Shown here in pieces: positions 27,090 through 36,116 of a DNA stretch of 64,000 nt. The notes under the pieces were generated by a model. That model did not search any database. It had not been told where the DNA came from and saw only the letters and a list, made by a program, of their open reading frames with translations. Source of the stretch: Rhodospirillaceae bacterium (GTDB lineage: Bacteria; Pseudomonadota; Alphaproteobacteria; SP197); assembly GCA_002722885.1 (NCBI GenBank), contig PBNE01000010.1:56865-120864 (forward strand). Reading direction: 5' to 3'. Numbering within the stretch: the first letter of the stretch is position 1; each line of letters opens with the position of its first letter. The position numbers and the translations under genes are program-made.

Positions 27090-28460
27090 TCAACCTGTTC
27101 TGCGCCAGCGCCCGAGCATCAGAACAGCGGTCATGCCGAAACCCGTGGTCATGCCGATCCAGAGACCCAGCGGCCCCATGTCGAACTCATGGGCCAGCAG
27201 CCAGCCACACGGGATGCCTGCAAGCCAGAACCCGACCGCTGACATGAACATAGGAACAAAGGTGTCCTTGCGCCCCCGAAGCGCGCGGGAGATCACAACC
27301 TCGACAGCCTGAACGACGACAAACAGGGCCGCAATCCAGCGAAGCTCACGGGCCAGAACAAAGGTGGTATCGTTCGCAGGGTCGTCAGGATCGAGAAAGA
27401 TCGAGGTCGTCAGATCGGGTGCCAGCACGATCACTACCGAAATCGGCAGGACCACAGCAACAACGGCAACCTCAGCGAGCCATCCGGCGCGACGCGACGC
27501 CGCAACGTGGCCGCCGCCCAGTTCCTGAGCGACCCGAACAGACGCTCCGTGACCGAAGGCAACAGCCAGCGAAACGCTGAACATCATCACACCTACGAGG
27601 ACATTGTGAGCGGCAAGCGCCGTCGCCCCGAAGTTTCCCATGAGCAGGAAGGTCACCTGGAACATTGACCCTTCCACGACACGCACGGCCGCCACCGGAA
27701 GGCCCAGGCGAAGAAGTTGCCGCCACATGGCACCATCGAAACGGAACATCGTGCCGAAGGGCGAAAACTCCGAAAGTTCGGGATGACGCACGATGTAGAT
27801 GATGAGCGCCAGAAGCTTGAGCCAAGCCACGGCAACCGTCGCAACGCCCGCACCGACGACACCCAGTGCCGGCAGGCCGGCAAACCCGAAGACCAGCATG
27901 ATGTTGAGGAGAAGGTTGAGCGGAACGGCCACGACCATGATCAGGGTGATGATCAGTGGTTTGGACAGGCCCGTGACCACCTGACGCAGCACCATGAACA
28001 TGAAGGTTGCAGGAAAGTGCCAGATCATGGCCTGAAGATAGAGTCGACCAACGGCCAGAACCTCGGGATCCTGTCCGGTCAGGGCCATCAGATCGGTCAG
28101 AAACCAGCCCAGCGCCATCCAAGGGATACTGATGACGAGCGCGATCCAGAGTCCCATGCGGACGCCCGTGGCCACGTCATCCTTCACACCGGCGCCATAG
28201 CCGTGGGCAACCACGACGCCGACAATCATCAGCAGACTGAAGCCGACGTAAGTGAACTCCCAGATCAGACCGCCGGCCAGACCGACGGCGCCGAACGCCA
28301 GACTGCCGAGCCGTCCGACGACAAGGATATCGGTGAGGTAGATCCCGAGTTCGACCAGAAATGCGGCCGCCAGTGGCAGCGTGACCCGGAACTGAAGGCG
28401 TACCTCGTCACGCCAGGACGAGGCACTTTGTGCCTTGAACACCGGTGCGACGGAGTTCAC
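27090..28460 (-). CDS. MATE-family multidrug exporter
   Basis: A 456-aa membrane protein with 12 predicted helices in two related halves, typical of NorM-like MATE antiporters that use Na+ or H+ gradients to expel cationic compounds. Family traits include TLPLAAAFLVELGIYLTD and VVGRLGSLAFGAVGLAG in helices 1-2. It overlaps the upstream acyl-CoA synthetase gene by 4 nt, so the two are co-transcribed. The substrate is unknown. Confidence 0.93.
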   Translation of the reverse strand: MNSVAPVFKAQSASSWRDEVRLQFRVTLPLAAAFLVELGIYLTDILVVGRLGSLAFGAVGLAGGLIWEFTYVGFSLLMIVGVVVAHGYGAGVKDDVATGVRMGLWIALVISIPWMALGWFLTDLMALTGQDPEVLAVGRLYLQAMIWHFPATFMFMVLRQVVTGLSKPLIITLIMVVAVPLNLLLNIMLVFGFAGLPALGVVGAGVATVAVAWLKLLALIIYIVRHPELSEFSPFGTMFRFDGAMWRQLLRLGLPVAAVRVVEGSMFQVTFLLMGNFGATALAAHNVLVGVMMFSVSLAVAFGHGASVRVAQELGGGHVAASRRAGWLAEVAVVAVVLPISVVIVLAPDLTTSIFLDPDDPANDTTFVLARELRWIAALFVVVQAVEVVISRALRGRKDTFVPMFMSAVGFWLAGIPCGWLLAHEFDMGPLGLWIGMTTGFGMTAVLMLGRWRRTG

Positions 28461-30550
28461 GAAGACGCCGGGACGACCAGAGCGTCCAGCGCCACAACAC
28501 CATGTTCGAAAACACGCAGGGGGTTAACGTCGAGCTCGGCCAAGTCGTCGCCCAACTCGTGCGCCAGAAGCGACAGCGACACGACCGCATCAACCAGGGC
28601 ATCCATGTCGGCAGGTGGCGCGCCGCGCGCGCCAGCCAGCAACTTCCGGGCCTTCAAACCACTCAGAACCTTGCGGACCTCCCAAGGTTCGGCGGGCGCC
28701 AGCATCGCGGCCACATCATCCAGAACCTCGACGAGGACACCACCGGCCCCAAGCAGGACCATGGGGCCAAACTGCGGATCATGCACGGCACCGGCGACCA
28801 TCTCGACACCATCCTGCGCCATGGCAGAGATCAGAACACGGGGGCCCAGACGCGTCGACATGTCTTCCCATGTGACGCGAACCGCCTCAGCATGCGCTAG
28901 GCCAAGTACGACACCGCTGATATCCGACTTGTGCGCAATGCCGGTCTCGGCTGTCTTGAGCGCCACGGGAAAGCCAATCTGTTCCGCGGCGGCCACCGCC
29001 TCATCTGCGCTGTGGGCGATCCTATGCTCCAGAGCAGGAATGCCGTAGTCAGCCAGCAGAGCGAGGCCGTCGGCTTCATCCCAATCTCTGCCCTCCCGCA
29101 GCCGATCGCACCAGCGGCTCTGCCGGGCTTCATCAATGGCGGGAGTGGTCCCGATGCCGTTTGTCTTATAGTCACGATAGGCAAAGGCATGACGCGCCGC
29201 TTTCAGGGCCGGCGTGGTTCCATCAAGAACCGGAATGCCGCGACAGTTCGTCAGTTCGTTGGCAAGCTCGCGATGATCGACTCCAGAAAAGTTGGTCGCA
29301 ATCGCAATCGGTTTGGATGACGTGGCAGCAACAGCAGCACAGGCCTCGGCCAGCGACGTGCTGTAGCTGTCCTTCTGGTTGAGATCGAGGAAGTAGAGGC
29401 CCAGGGCCGTGGCGGGATCATCCATGAGTGCCGCGAAGCAATCGTGCGATATCCCGTCGTGGTCATAGCCGGTACCGAAGGCATCAAGCGGATTCTCCGG
29501 TTCCAGACCGTAGTCGAGTCGTTCGGACAGACGTTTGACCGTCTGCGGCCCGATTTCAGCAAAAGTAACACCAAGATCATCGGCGATGTCAGCAACCAGT
29601 TCGCGCTCACCCCCGGAGTCATGGATGGTCGCCAGCGCGCCCGGCGCGACTTCAGCCGCTCGCTCCATCAGAAGGGCCGTTGCAACGAGCTCATCAAGCG
29701 TGTCGACACGCAAGACCCCGTGGCGACGGAACAGAGCATCCATGGCCCGGTCGTCTCCTGCCAGGGCTCCGGAATGACTGACCGCCATGCGCACCGCCAT
29801 GTCGGATCGCCCTGCCTTCAAGGCGACCACGGGAACTCCCTTCTTCTGCGCTTTCTGCAGCGCAGCCACGAAGGCTTCGGGATCGCGGATCGTTTCAAGA
29901 AATAGAGCCAACACGCGGCTTGTGCCGAGTTCGAGGTGATAATCCATGTAGTCGGCAACAGTGGTCGCCATCTCGTTACCGATCGAGCCCGCAAAATTCA
30001 AACCCATGCGGCTGCCGATCATGGCACCGAAGACGGAACCTGACTGCGCAAGCACGGTGATCCGTCCCGTACGGCGGGCCTGGAACGGATAGGAGTTGAT
30101 GTGAACACCGGCTTCGTAGTTGCAGAATCCCATGCAGTTCGCACCGAGCCCCCGGATGCCTGCTTCCCTCGCCATGGCGCGAAGCCGATCCATCAGATCG
30201 GGGGTACCGTCATCTGGAACGACACAGCTACCGAAGACGGCCACGGACCGGGCCCCAGCCTCGATCGCTGCCATCATCTGTTCCTCGACACGACCATCAC
30301 CGACCGCGAGCACCGCAAGATCGGGTGGCTCCGGGAGGTCGGCCACGGCATCGAAACAGACACGCCCGGCAACCTCGTCATACTTGGGATTGACGGGATG
30401 GATGGCGCCGTCGAACGCGAGCTCATCGAGCTTGTTGATGACCGACAACGCGGTGCCGTGTGCGCGTGGAGAGGCACCGACCACCGCGATTGAGCGCGGC
30501 ACGAGCAGAGGAGTGAGAGGATGATCTATTCGGATACGATCAGGGGGCAT
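28457..30550 (-). CDS. ADP-forming acetate/acyl-CoA ligase family protein
   Basis: A 697-aa single-chain NDP-forming acyl-CoA synthetase. From the N terminus it has a CoA-binding Rossmann domain (PRSIAVVGASPRAHG), a succinyl-CoA-synthetase-like domain with the probable phospho-His loop in SHSGALAGDD, and a C-terminal ATP-grasp domain (LADYGIPALEHRIA, FPVALKTAETGIAHKSD). It interconverts an acid plus CoA plus ATP with acyl-CoA plus ADP and phosphate; the acid cannot be told from sequence. It overlaps the MATE gene by 4 nt. Confidence 0.9.
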   Translation of the reverse strand: MPPDRIRIDHPLTPLLVPRSIAVVGASPRAHGTALSVINKLDELAFDGAIHPVNPKYDEVAGRVCFDAVADLPEPPDLAVLAVGDGRVEEQMMAAIEAGARSVAVFGSCVVPDDGTPDLMDRLRAMAREAGIRGLGANCMGFCNYEAGVHINSYPFQARRTGRITVLAQSGSVFGAMIGSRMGLNFAGSIGNEMATTVADYMDYHLELGTSRVLALFLETIRDPEAFVAALQKAQKKGVPVVALKAGRSDMAVRMAVSHSGALAGDDRAMDALFRRHGVLRVDTLDELVATALLMERAAEVAPGALATIHDSGGERELVADIADDLGVTFAEIGPQTVKRLSERLDYGLEPENPLDAFGTGYDHDGISHDCFAALMDDPATALGLYFLDLNQKDSYSTSLAEACAAVAATSSKPIAIATNFSGVDHRELANELTNCRGIPVLDGTTPALKAARHAFAYRDYKTNGIGTTPAIDEARQSRWCDRLREGRDWDEADGLALLADYGIPALEHRIAHSADEAVAAAEQIGFPVALKTAETGIAHKSDISGVVLGLAHAEAVRVTWEDMSTRLGPRVLISAMAQDGVEMVAGAVHDPQFGPMVLLGAGGVLVEVLDDVAAMLAPAEPWEVRKVLSGLKARKLLAGARGAPPADMDALVDAVVSLSLLAHELGDDLAELDVNPLRVFEHGVVALDALVVPASS

Positions 30551-30575
30551 CGTCTGAGCCTTTCAGCCTTGCGGA

Positions 30576-31436
30576 TCAGATCACGTGCCGGCGATTGTTC
30601 AGCCGATCGATGACAAAGGCCTCGACATCCGCGAGATAGTTGGCGCGAAAACAGCCGGTCCACCAATAGAAATGAGGCTCATCTTCACCGGGACACAGGA
30701 AGCCATCGCCATCAGCGTCGCGGACGGTTTCCACGACCACCTGGGGATGGCGCGAGAGAAAGGACGCGTCGGATGGCGGCGCCCAGGTGTCGCCTTCATA
30801 GAGCAGGACATAGCCGGACATGTCGTCCACCCCGGCCAGTTCCGTCTTCCACTTGCTGTACTCGATATCGAGGAAGTTGCTTCCCTCGCCTTCGGCTTCC
30901 AGCCAGGCAAATCCGTAGCCCGGCGCACTGACGATCACGGAGTTGAACTTCTCAGACGCACGTTCCGCCGTCAGCAGTGCAGTGCTCGCACCGCCGGAAT
31001 GGCCGATGACAAAGATGTTCTGCGCTGGCACACCTGCTGCCAGGAGACGATCGAGAATAGCCTCGTTCTCGATTGAGCGCGCCTTGCCCATCGCGTTGCG
31101 GTCTTCCGCCTCCTGTGAGCATAGATAGAAGATGACCACGTTACGACCGTCGATGCCCGCGTATCCCCATGTCTTGATGAACGTCGGCATGGTATCGGGA
31201 AGACAATCCTGGAACTTGCCGCCCCAGTCCGTGCCATGGTTGTAGACCATCATGATGGTGTTTTCGGGATCGACCAGCTGGGTCCGCAACTCCGAGGCCA
31301 GGCTCACGACCTGTTCCGATGTGGCATTACCATTGAAGTACTTGCCCACGGGTTCGTTGACACTACCCGTGGTCTTGCACGCCGTGAGGGACAACAAAAG
31401 AGCCAGAAACATGAACCGCAACACACTCTCCCGCAT
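30576..31436 (-). CDS. Lipoprotein with alpha/beta-hydrolase fold
   Basis: A 286-aa exported protein. The N terminus is a lipoprotein signal, FMFLALLLSLTAC with lipobox LTAC. The rest resembles an alpha/beta hydrolase: MMVYNHGTDW near the oxyanion strand, and the nucleophile elbow FVIGHSGGAS. A late VETVRDADGDGFLCPGEDEPH stretch has a calcium-site-like DADGDG. The substrate is unknown. No strong ribosome site is seen at 31436; a second Met eight residues in is an alternative start. Confidence 0.72.
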   Translation of the reverse strand: MRESVLRFMFLALLLSLTACKTTGSVNEPVGKYFNGNATSEQVVSLASELRTQLVDPENTIMMVYNHGTDWGGKFQDCLPDTMPTFIKTWGYAGIDGRNVVIFYLCSQEAEDRNAMGKARSIENEAILDRLLAAGVPAQNIFVIGHSGGASTALLTAERASEKFNSVIVSAPGYGFAWLEAEGEGSNFLDIEYSKWKTELAGVDDMSGYVLLYEGDTWAPPSDASFLSRHPQVVVETVRDADGDGFLCPGEDEPHFYWWTGCFRANYLADVEAFVIDRLNNRRHVI

Positions 31437-31477
31437 CTAAGGAACATCGATCGAATAGCAGCTTTCGCGTGCAAGTC

Positions 31478-32314
31478 CTACTTCCGAGCGGTAGCGGGGC
31501 CTTCGCCCAGGCGGCGGCCCCGCTCAAGAAACGCTGCGGCTGAGGCTGCGGCCTCCTCTTCGAAGGAGAACTGATCGCAGAACCGCCGCAACTTCTTGCG
31601 CTCGTCTTCACCGAAGAACTGGAACGGAATCGTGTTCCGCGCGGCCGGACAGGTGACGCCCCTGGCCGGCAGCATGTACATGTCCGTCAGAAGTGTCTGT
31701 CCGGCGTCGACATCAGCAATATCTTCGAGATTGGCCTCGTGGAATCTTACACCGTGCTGGTCATCGAGGAGCCGGCGGTCGTCGGTGCCTCTGGCCCGCA
31801 TCTCGAAGATGTACCAGAGCGCCTTGCCGGCGGCACCGTGCTCCAGGAATGGCTCGGAATCGAAAATTACATTGGGATAGGCAGCATCCAGATAGAATGC
31901 CCAGGCGAGACCATTTTTCACGAAATCGAAGCGGTTGTAGAAGCTCCAGAGCGTATCGAAGACGTCGCGTTTGAGCACAACAACCTCAATCTGACCGCCT
32001 TTGGCGAGCAGCATCTCGATATTCTCCAAGAGGCCCGCTTTGGCCAGCAGGTGCGATGTTTCAGCGTGGATTGTCGTGGGGGTCTGGAGATCGCGATCAA
32101 ACTTGCCACGCCAGAACTCGTTGACACGCGAGACATTGCCTCGCGAATTGAACAGCGTGAAGTGAGACAGATCCGGCGCGTCGACGCCGAAGGTCGTGAA
32201 ACCTGTGCGTTCGTGCCAAACCGCAGCGTCAGTCAGGTTCTGCTTGAAGAGTTCTGCCAGGTACGCCGTACCGCTGCGGCCAGTCGTAATGGTAAAGACG
32301 AAACGACGGGCCAC
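31478..32314 (-). CDS. Sulfotransferase-like P-loop protein
   Basis: About 278 aa with an N-terminal P-loop, FTITTGRSGTAYLAELF, that fits the 5'-phosphosulfate loop of PAPS-dependent sulfotransferases. A later VVLKRDVFDTLWSFYNRF resembles the 3'-phosphate-binding strand and helix. The acceptor is unknown. I prefer the GTG at 32314, just after the upstream SDR stop (32320), to the ATG at 32347, which would overlap the SDR by 28 nt. It is the last gene of a minus-strand run. Confidence 0.72.
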   Translation of the reverse strand: MARRFVFTITTGRSGTAYLAELFKQNLTDAAVWHERTGFTTFGVDAPDLSHFTLFNSRGNVSRVNEFWRGKFDRDLQTPTTIHAETSHLLAKAGLLENIEMLLAKGGQIEVVVLKRDVFDTLWSFYNRFDFVKNGLAWAFYLDAAYPNVIFDSEPFLEHGAAGKALWYIFEMRARGTDDRRLLDDQHGVRFHEANLEDIADVDAGQTLLTDMYMLPARGVTCPAARNTIPFQFFGEDERKKLRRFCDQFSFEEEAAASAAAFLERGRRLGEGPATARK

Positions 32315-32319
32315 GAGGT

Positions 32320-33069
32320 TCAGCGTCCGCCGTTCACGTCGTAACACATGCCGGTGCAGAACGAAGCGTCATCGGATGCCAGGAACACAGCCATCGCCGC
32401 CACTTCGTCGGGCTGGCCGATCCTCTGCAAGGGCGAGTTGTTCTTCGAAAGCTCCTTGACCGCTTCCAGGCCAAACTCGTTGCCCGAGAAGATATCGGTC
32501 TCGATCACGCCGGGGCGGACACAGGTAACCCGAATGCCCTGGGGGCCGACCTCCTTGGCCAGACCGAGCGTGAAGGAATCCACGGCGCCCTTGGTCGCGG
32601 TGTAGATCACATCGCCAGGCAGGCCACCGGTGCGTGCGGAAATCGAGCCGATATTCACGATCGCACCGCCCCTGCCACCCCGCGTGGTCGACATGCGCCT
32701 GACCGCTTCACGGCAACTGGCCATCAGGCCCAGAATGTTGACGTTGAAGACCTTGAGGTAGTCGTCCCAACTGGTGTCCGCATAGTCGGCCTCGTGATCA
32801 ATGCCAGCGTTGTTGATCACGGCGTCGGGGGCGCCCCATTTCTCATCGACCGCGTCGTAAAGTGCGAGCAGGTCGCTCTCGACACCTTGGCTGGCCTTGA
32901 AGGTGAAGGCCTCCCCGCCTGCCTGCTCAACATCCGAAGCAACCTCGGTGGCCTTATCGGGGGACCCGTTGTAGTTCACACACACGCGCCAACCCTGATG
33001 GCCTGCACGACGCGCGATCGCCGCTCCAATACCGCGGCTCGCTCCGGTGACAATAACGGTTTTGCTCAT
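32320..33069 (-). CDS. Short-chain dehydrogenase/reductase (FabG-like)
   Basis: A 249-aa classical SDR. It has VTGASRGIGAAIARR for the cofactor, INNAGIDHE, catalytic Ser in NIGSISA, and YTATKGA with active Tyr and Lys. The C terminus ends SFCTGMCYDVNGGR. It resembles sugar or 3-oxoacyl reductases, but the substrate is open. It lies 12 nt after the MlrC-like gene in the same operon. Confidence 0.9.
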   Translation of the reverse strand: MSKTVIVTGASRGIGAAIARRAGHQGWRVCVNYNGSPDKATEVASDVEQAGGEAFTFKASQGVESDLLALYDAVDEKWGAPDAVINNAGIDHEADYADTSWDDYLKVFNVNILGLMASCREAVRRMSTTRGGRGGAIVNIGSISARTGGLPGDVIYTATKGAVDSFTLGLAKEVGPQGIRVTCVRPGVIETDIFSGNEFGLEAVKELSKNNSPLQRIGQPDEVAAMAVFLASDDASFCTGMCYDVNGGR

Positions 33070-33081
33070 GACTTGGCCTCC

Positions 33082-34584
33082 CTAACCACGACGGTGCTCC
33101 AGTCCCATCGGTTCCAGCCTGACACCTTCACGCAGATGACGATAGTCGAGTCCGACGAGGCGGCAGGGGTGTTCTCCGGGTGACTCGACCACCAGGGTCT
33201 TCCTTGCGATGGGGTCATAGTCGGCGCGGTAATGGACCGTGCTCTTGACCACCAGAATCTGCTGTTCGGTCGGCTCGACACCGATGTGCCGGAAACAAGC
33301 CTGATCGAGGTTCTGGAAGCGGTGGCTGGACACCACGACCTTGACATCGCAATCGGCATCCACAACCGAGAGCAGTGCCATGGGGCCAAGGTTGGTCCGC
33401 GTGCCGCGATACATTTCACCGGTACAGTCAAACACGCCGTCACCGAGCCGCTCGACCTTGAACCGGCCGCGGAACGGCGTCTGCCCTGGGCGTCCGGACT
33501 TACCGCCCAAGGGGGCATCGAACTCCGCGCCCTCACCCTGTGCATGGGCCTCACGCGTGACCTCGGCATCCCAGAGAAGCCCCAGAGCCGCACGCTGAGC
33601 GTGGTTGCGGACAAGCGCTTCGAGAACACCCACCGTGTCGGACGTACCGCCCGCTCCGGGGTTGTCCTGTGCATCGGCCAGAACGATCGGACCGGCTGGT
33701 GCCGACATCGCCTGCCTGACCGCCTCGTCTTCTGTCAGCATCGTGTTGTCGAAGCGGTCTTCAGCCGCGATGAAGGCATCCATGATGCGTTGCGCCGCAG
33801 CCTGAGCCCGTTCGGGATCGGGATCATAGGCCACCGAAGTCGGACCGCACTCGTGAATGTCGGCCGGAGGAAAGGCAAGAGCCAGGTCGGAACTCGCAAG
33901 ACCGTCGAGCTGCTGGTTCAGAACCAGATCGTAGAAACCGCGGCAGGGTTCCGCATCGGTCCATTGCGCAGGCAATGGAACCAGAAAGGGCGAGCGGGCG
34001 AACCCCTTGTGCAGCGTTTCGCCACCGAGCAGGCGTATCAGCAGGCGGTAACAGCGTTCGCCCGTGATCTCCATGTCGACATGGGGGTAGGTCCGGTAGA
34101 TCGTCATGGCCGATGACATCTGCACCATGCGTTCGGTGACGTTGGCGTGGAGATCAAGCGTGTTGACCACGGGAATATCATGACCGACGACACTGCGGAC
34201 CCGTGCCAGGGTCTCGCCTTCCCCGTCCTGATGGTGTTCGACAGCCATCGCGCCGTGCAGATCGAGAAACACTGCATCGAACGGGCCCTTAGAACGCAGA
34301 TCCTCGACCATCATGCCGGTGATGCGTTCGAAGGCGTCTTCCGTGACATAGGATGACGGTTCTGCGGAACACCAGAGCAGCGGGACAAGCTCGTGGCCGT
34401 CGGCCAACGCGGACTGGATGAACCCCTCCAGACCCAGATTGAGCCCTGCGACCGCGGCGATCATATCGGGCCCACGGGTCAACCCGGGCCAGGCGTCGTG
34501 CATCTCAAAGTCGGCAAACGCCGCGTTGGTTGAAGCGAAGGTGTTGGTTTCATGCTGAAAGCCGCCAACAGCGATGCGGGCCAT
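33082..34584 (-). CDS. M81 family metallopeptidase (MlrC-like)
   Basis: A 500-aa MlrC-family protein. MlrC in microcystin degraders acts late, on linear peptide products, and homologues are often next to amide or peptide catabolic genes. The family blocks are intact: GGFQHETNTFA, FLDLHGAMAVEHHQD, VNTLDLHANVTERM and YRTYPHVDM, with Asp/His candidates for the metal. The ATG at 34584 follows GGGAGACAACC; a start 11 codons upstream is less likely. The gene is between an FrhB-like protein and an SDR. Confidence 0.9.
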   Translation of the reverse strand: MARIAVGGFQHETNTFASTNAAFADFEMHDAWPGLTRGPDMIAAVAGLNLGLEGFIQSALADGHELVPLLWCSAEPSSYVTEDAFERITGMMVEDLRSKGPFDAVFLDLHGAMAVEHHQDGEGETLARVRSVVGHDIPVVNTLDLHANVTERMVQMSSAMTIYRTYPHVDMEITGERCYRLLIRLLGGETLHKGFARSPFLVPLPAQWTDAEPCRGFYDLVLNQQLDGLASSDLALAFPPADIHECGPTSVAYDPDPERAQAAAQRIMDAFIAAEDRFDNTMLTEDEAVRQAMSAPAGPIVLADAQDNPGAGGTSDTVGVLEALVRNHAQRAALGLLWDAEVTREAHAQGEGAEFDAPLGGKSGRPGQTPFRGRFKVERLGDGVFDCTGEMYRGTRTNLGPMALLSVVDADCDVKVVVSSHRFQNLDQACFRHIGVEPTEQQILVVKSTVHYRADYDPIARKTLVVESPGEHPCRLVGLDYRHLREGVRLEPMGLEHRRG

Positions 34585-34636
34585 GGTTGTCTCCCTGTTT
34601 GCGGCTGATGGTGTCACCCGGAAGGGCGGACGTCCA

Positions 34637-35905
34637 TCATGTCAGCGGTTCACGATGGGCGCCTTCGCGCAGGCGCCGGACGGTTCCCTGCTCGGCGTCA
34701 CGATCCTGCTGTTGGCCTGCTATTTCGACCATTTTTGTGTCTCGGAAACCCTGAAACACGGGGGCGGGCTGACCTTCGGCGCGCAGGGCGCGGACACGGG
34801 CGGGGTTCTCGACCTTGCGTGTGATGTGATCGGCGTGCTGCAGATCGAGTTCCCGGATCGTGAACGGCTCCAGCGCAATCGCACCAGCGGCACGGGCCTC
34901 GGCGATCAGCTCTTCACCGGCCGGCGTACGGGCGATGAAGAGGTTGGCACCGTCGCTTTCGGCATGGCTCGGCTTGCCGTCGATCATGACCCAGGCATCC
35001 GGGCAAGAAACATCGGACAACTCACCAATCGCATCGGGACAGATCTTGCACCGGAACTGTATGTCGTACTCCCATGGCACATCATCGCTGTACCAGACCT
35101 TGTCATAGGTCAGGTCATGGGTACTGCCGTCATGGGTTTCGATGTGAGTCGGGCCGGGCCAGCCGTTGCCGCGCCAGCGGAAGAGCGTGACATCATCGGG
35201 CTCCAGACCATGATAGCGGGTGATCTTGTCAGCTGTGTGGGTTGTCGGTAGACCGCCACAGAAGATCGTGATGAGGTACGGAATCTGTTCTTCAACACGC
35301 GGATCAATCCGACCGAGATTCCGGATCGCAGCCACGTCGCAGGGTTTGGCGAGAACCGCCAGGCGCTCACCCTGATCAAGCAAGCGGCAGATGTGGCGCA
35401 GCGGTGCAGCGGGTCCATAGCGGGACTGCGCACCGGAACGAACCTCCTCAACCGTGCGGCTGACCAGCGCATCGGTTTCAGTCGGTGACGTAGCGGACGC
35501 GCGGACGTGAACGACCGCATCGACCTTGCCGGTCTCCAGTAGAAAGCAACCCAACGCCGTCATCGCGCCGCCTGCTGCCGAGCTGAAGCGCAGGTCTTCA
35601 TTCGTCGACCAACCTCGCGCCATGGTGCGGATTGGGCCCCAGATGTCGTGAAAGGTGCCTTTGTCGTCTGTCTGTGCCGGATCCGGCCCCACCAGCGTGA
35701 CGCCGGGACACACATCACGGATGCGGGCCATCAGATCATCGTCGAGCGCAGACTTGGTGACCGGCCGCATTCGGCCTGCCGACGTGAGGGCCATTTCGAC
35801 ACGATCAAGACCGGCGAGGCTTTCGCACAGACCGCAAGCCGCACAGAGGCCGTAGGAGACGATCGTGTCGAGATCTGCGACCTGACCGAACTCGTCCTCA
35901 GCCAT
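34637..35905 (-). CDS. FrhB/FdhB-like coenzyme F420 hydrogenase beta-subunit family protein
   Basis: A 422-aa iron-sulfur flavoprotein-type protein of the FrhB/FdhB family. The N-terminal CAACGLC plus a Cys-Pro (DVCPGV) would hold one [4Fe-4S] cluster, and CKICPDAIGELSDVSCPDAW a second. KPCDVAAIRNL and IFCGG are also typical. The family is named after archaeal F420 enzymes, but bacterial members probably use other electron carriers. Its start overlaps the end of a GNAT remnant. It may supply electrons for another enzyme of this cluster; that is inference. Confidence 0.85.
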   Translation of the reverse strand: MAEDEFGQVADLDTIVSYGLCAACGLCESLAGLDRVEMALTSAGRMRPVTKSALDDDLMARIRDVCPGVTLVGPDPAQTDDKGTFHDIWGPIRTMARGWSTNEDLRFSSAAGGAMTALGCFLLETGKVDAVVHVRASATSPTETDALVSRTVEEVRSGAQSRYGPAAPLRHICRLLDQGERLAVLAKPCDVAAIRNLGRIDPRVEEQIPYLITIFCGGLPTTHTADKITRYHGLEPDDVTLFRWRGNGWPGPTHIETHDGSTHDLTYDKVWYSDDVPWEYDIQFRCKICPDAIGELSDVSCPDAWVMIDGKPSHAESDGANLFIARTPAGEELIAEARAAGAIALEPFTIRELDLQHADHITRKVENPARVRALRAEGQPAPVFQGFRDTKMVEIAGQQQDRDAEQGTVRRLREGAHREPLT

Positions 35906-36060
35906 CGCCGATCACCCGTTCGTACATGTAGACAGTCCCGACGATTTCCATGCCGACCCGTTTCTCCATCCTTATGGACGCCGCGTTTTCTTCCGGACGT
36001 AGGATTTGACCAGCGGATCATCCGCTTCGGCCTCCACGTTCTACGAACCCCTGGGCACCC
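35898..36060 (-). pseudogene. GNAT acetyltransferase C-terminal remnant
   Basis: The minus strand just upstream of the FrhB-like gene reads RPEENAASIRMEKRVGMEI and then VGTVYMYERVIGDG before a TGA at 35898-35900. This is the typical last part of a GNAT acetyltransferase (Asn-x-x-Ser-x-x-x-x-Glu-Lys block). Upstream the frame shifts (ADDPLVKSYV), and no acetyl-CoA-binding motif is left in the 50 bases before the DMFase-like stop. So only a tail survives. It overlaps the FrhB-like start by 8 nt. Confidence 0.62.
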
Positions 36061-36116
36061 CACGCCCTGTGCTCAAGCTAACTTGCCTTGAGCGTGAGCG
36101 CCATGGTTCACCGGGA

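Noticed and set aside
34637..35905. Evidence for F420-dependent metabolism or an archaeal origin of the region.
   Set aside because: FrhB-family proteins occur widely in bacteria without F420, and no F420 biosynthesis gene is in the window.
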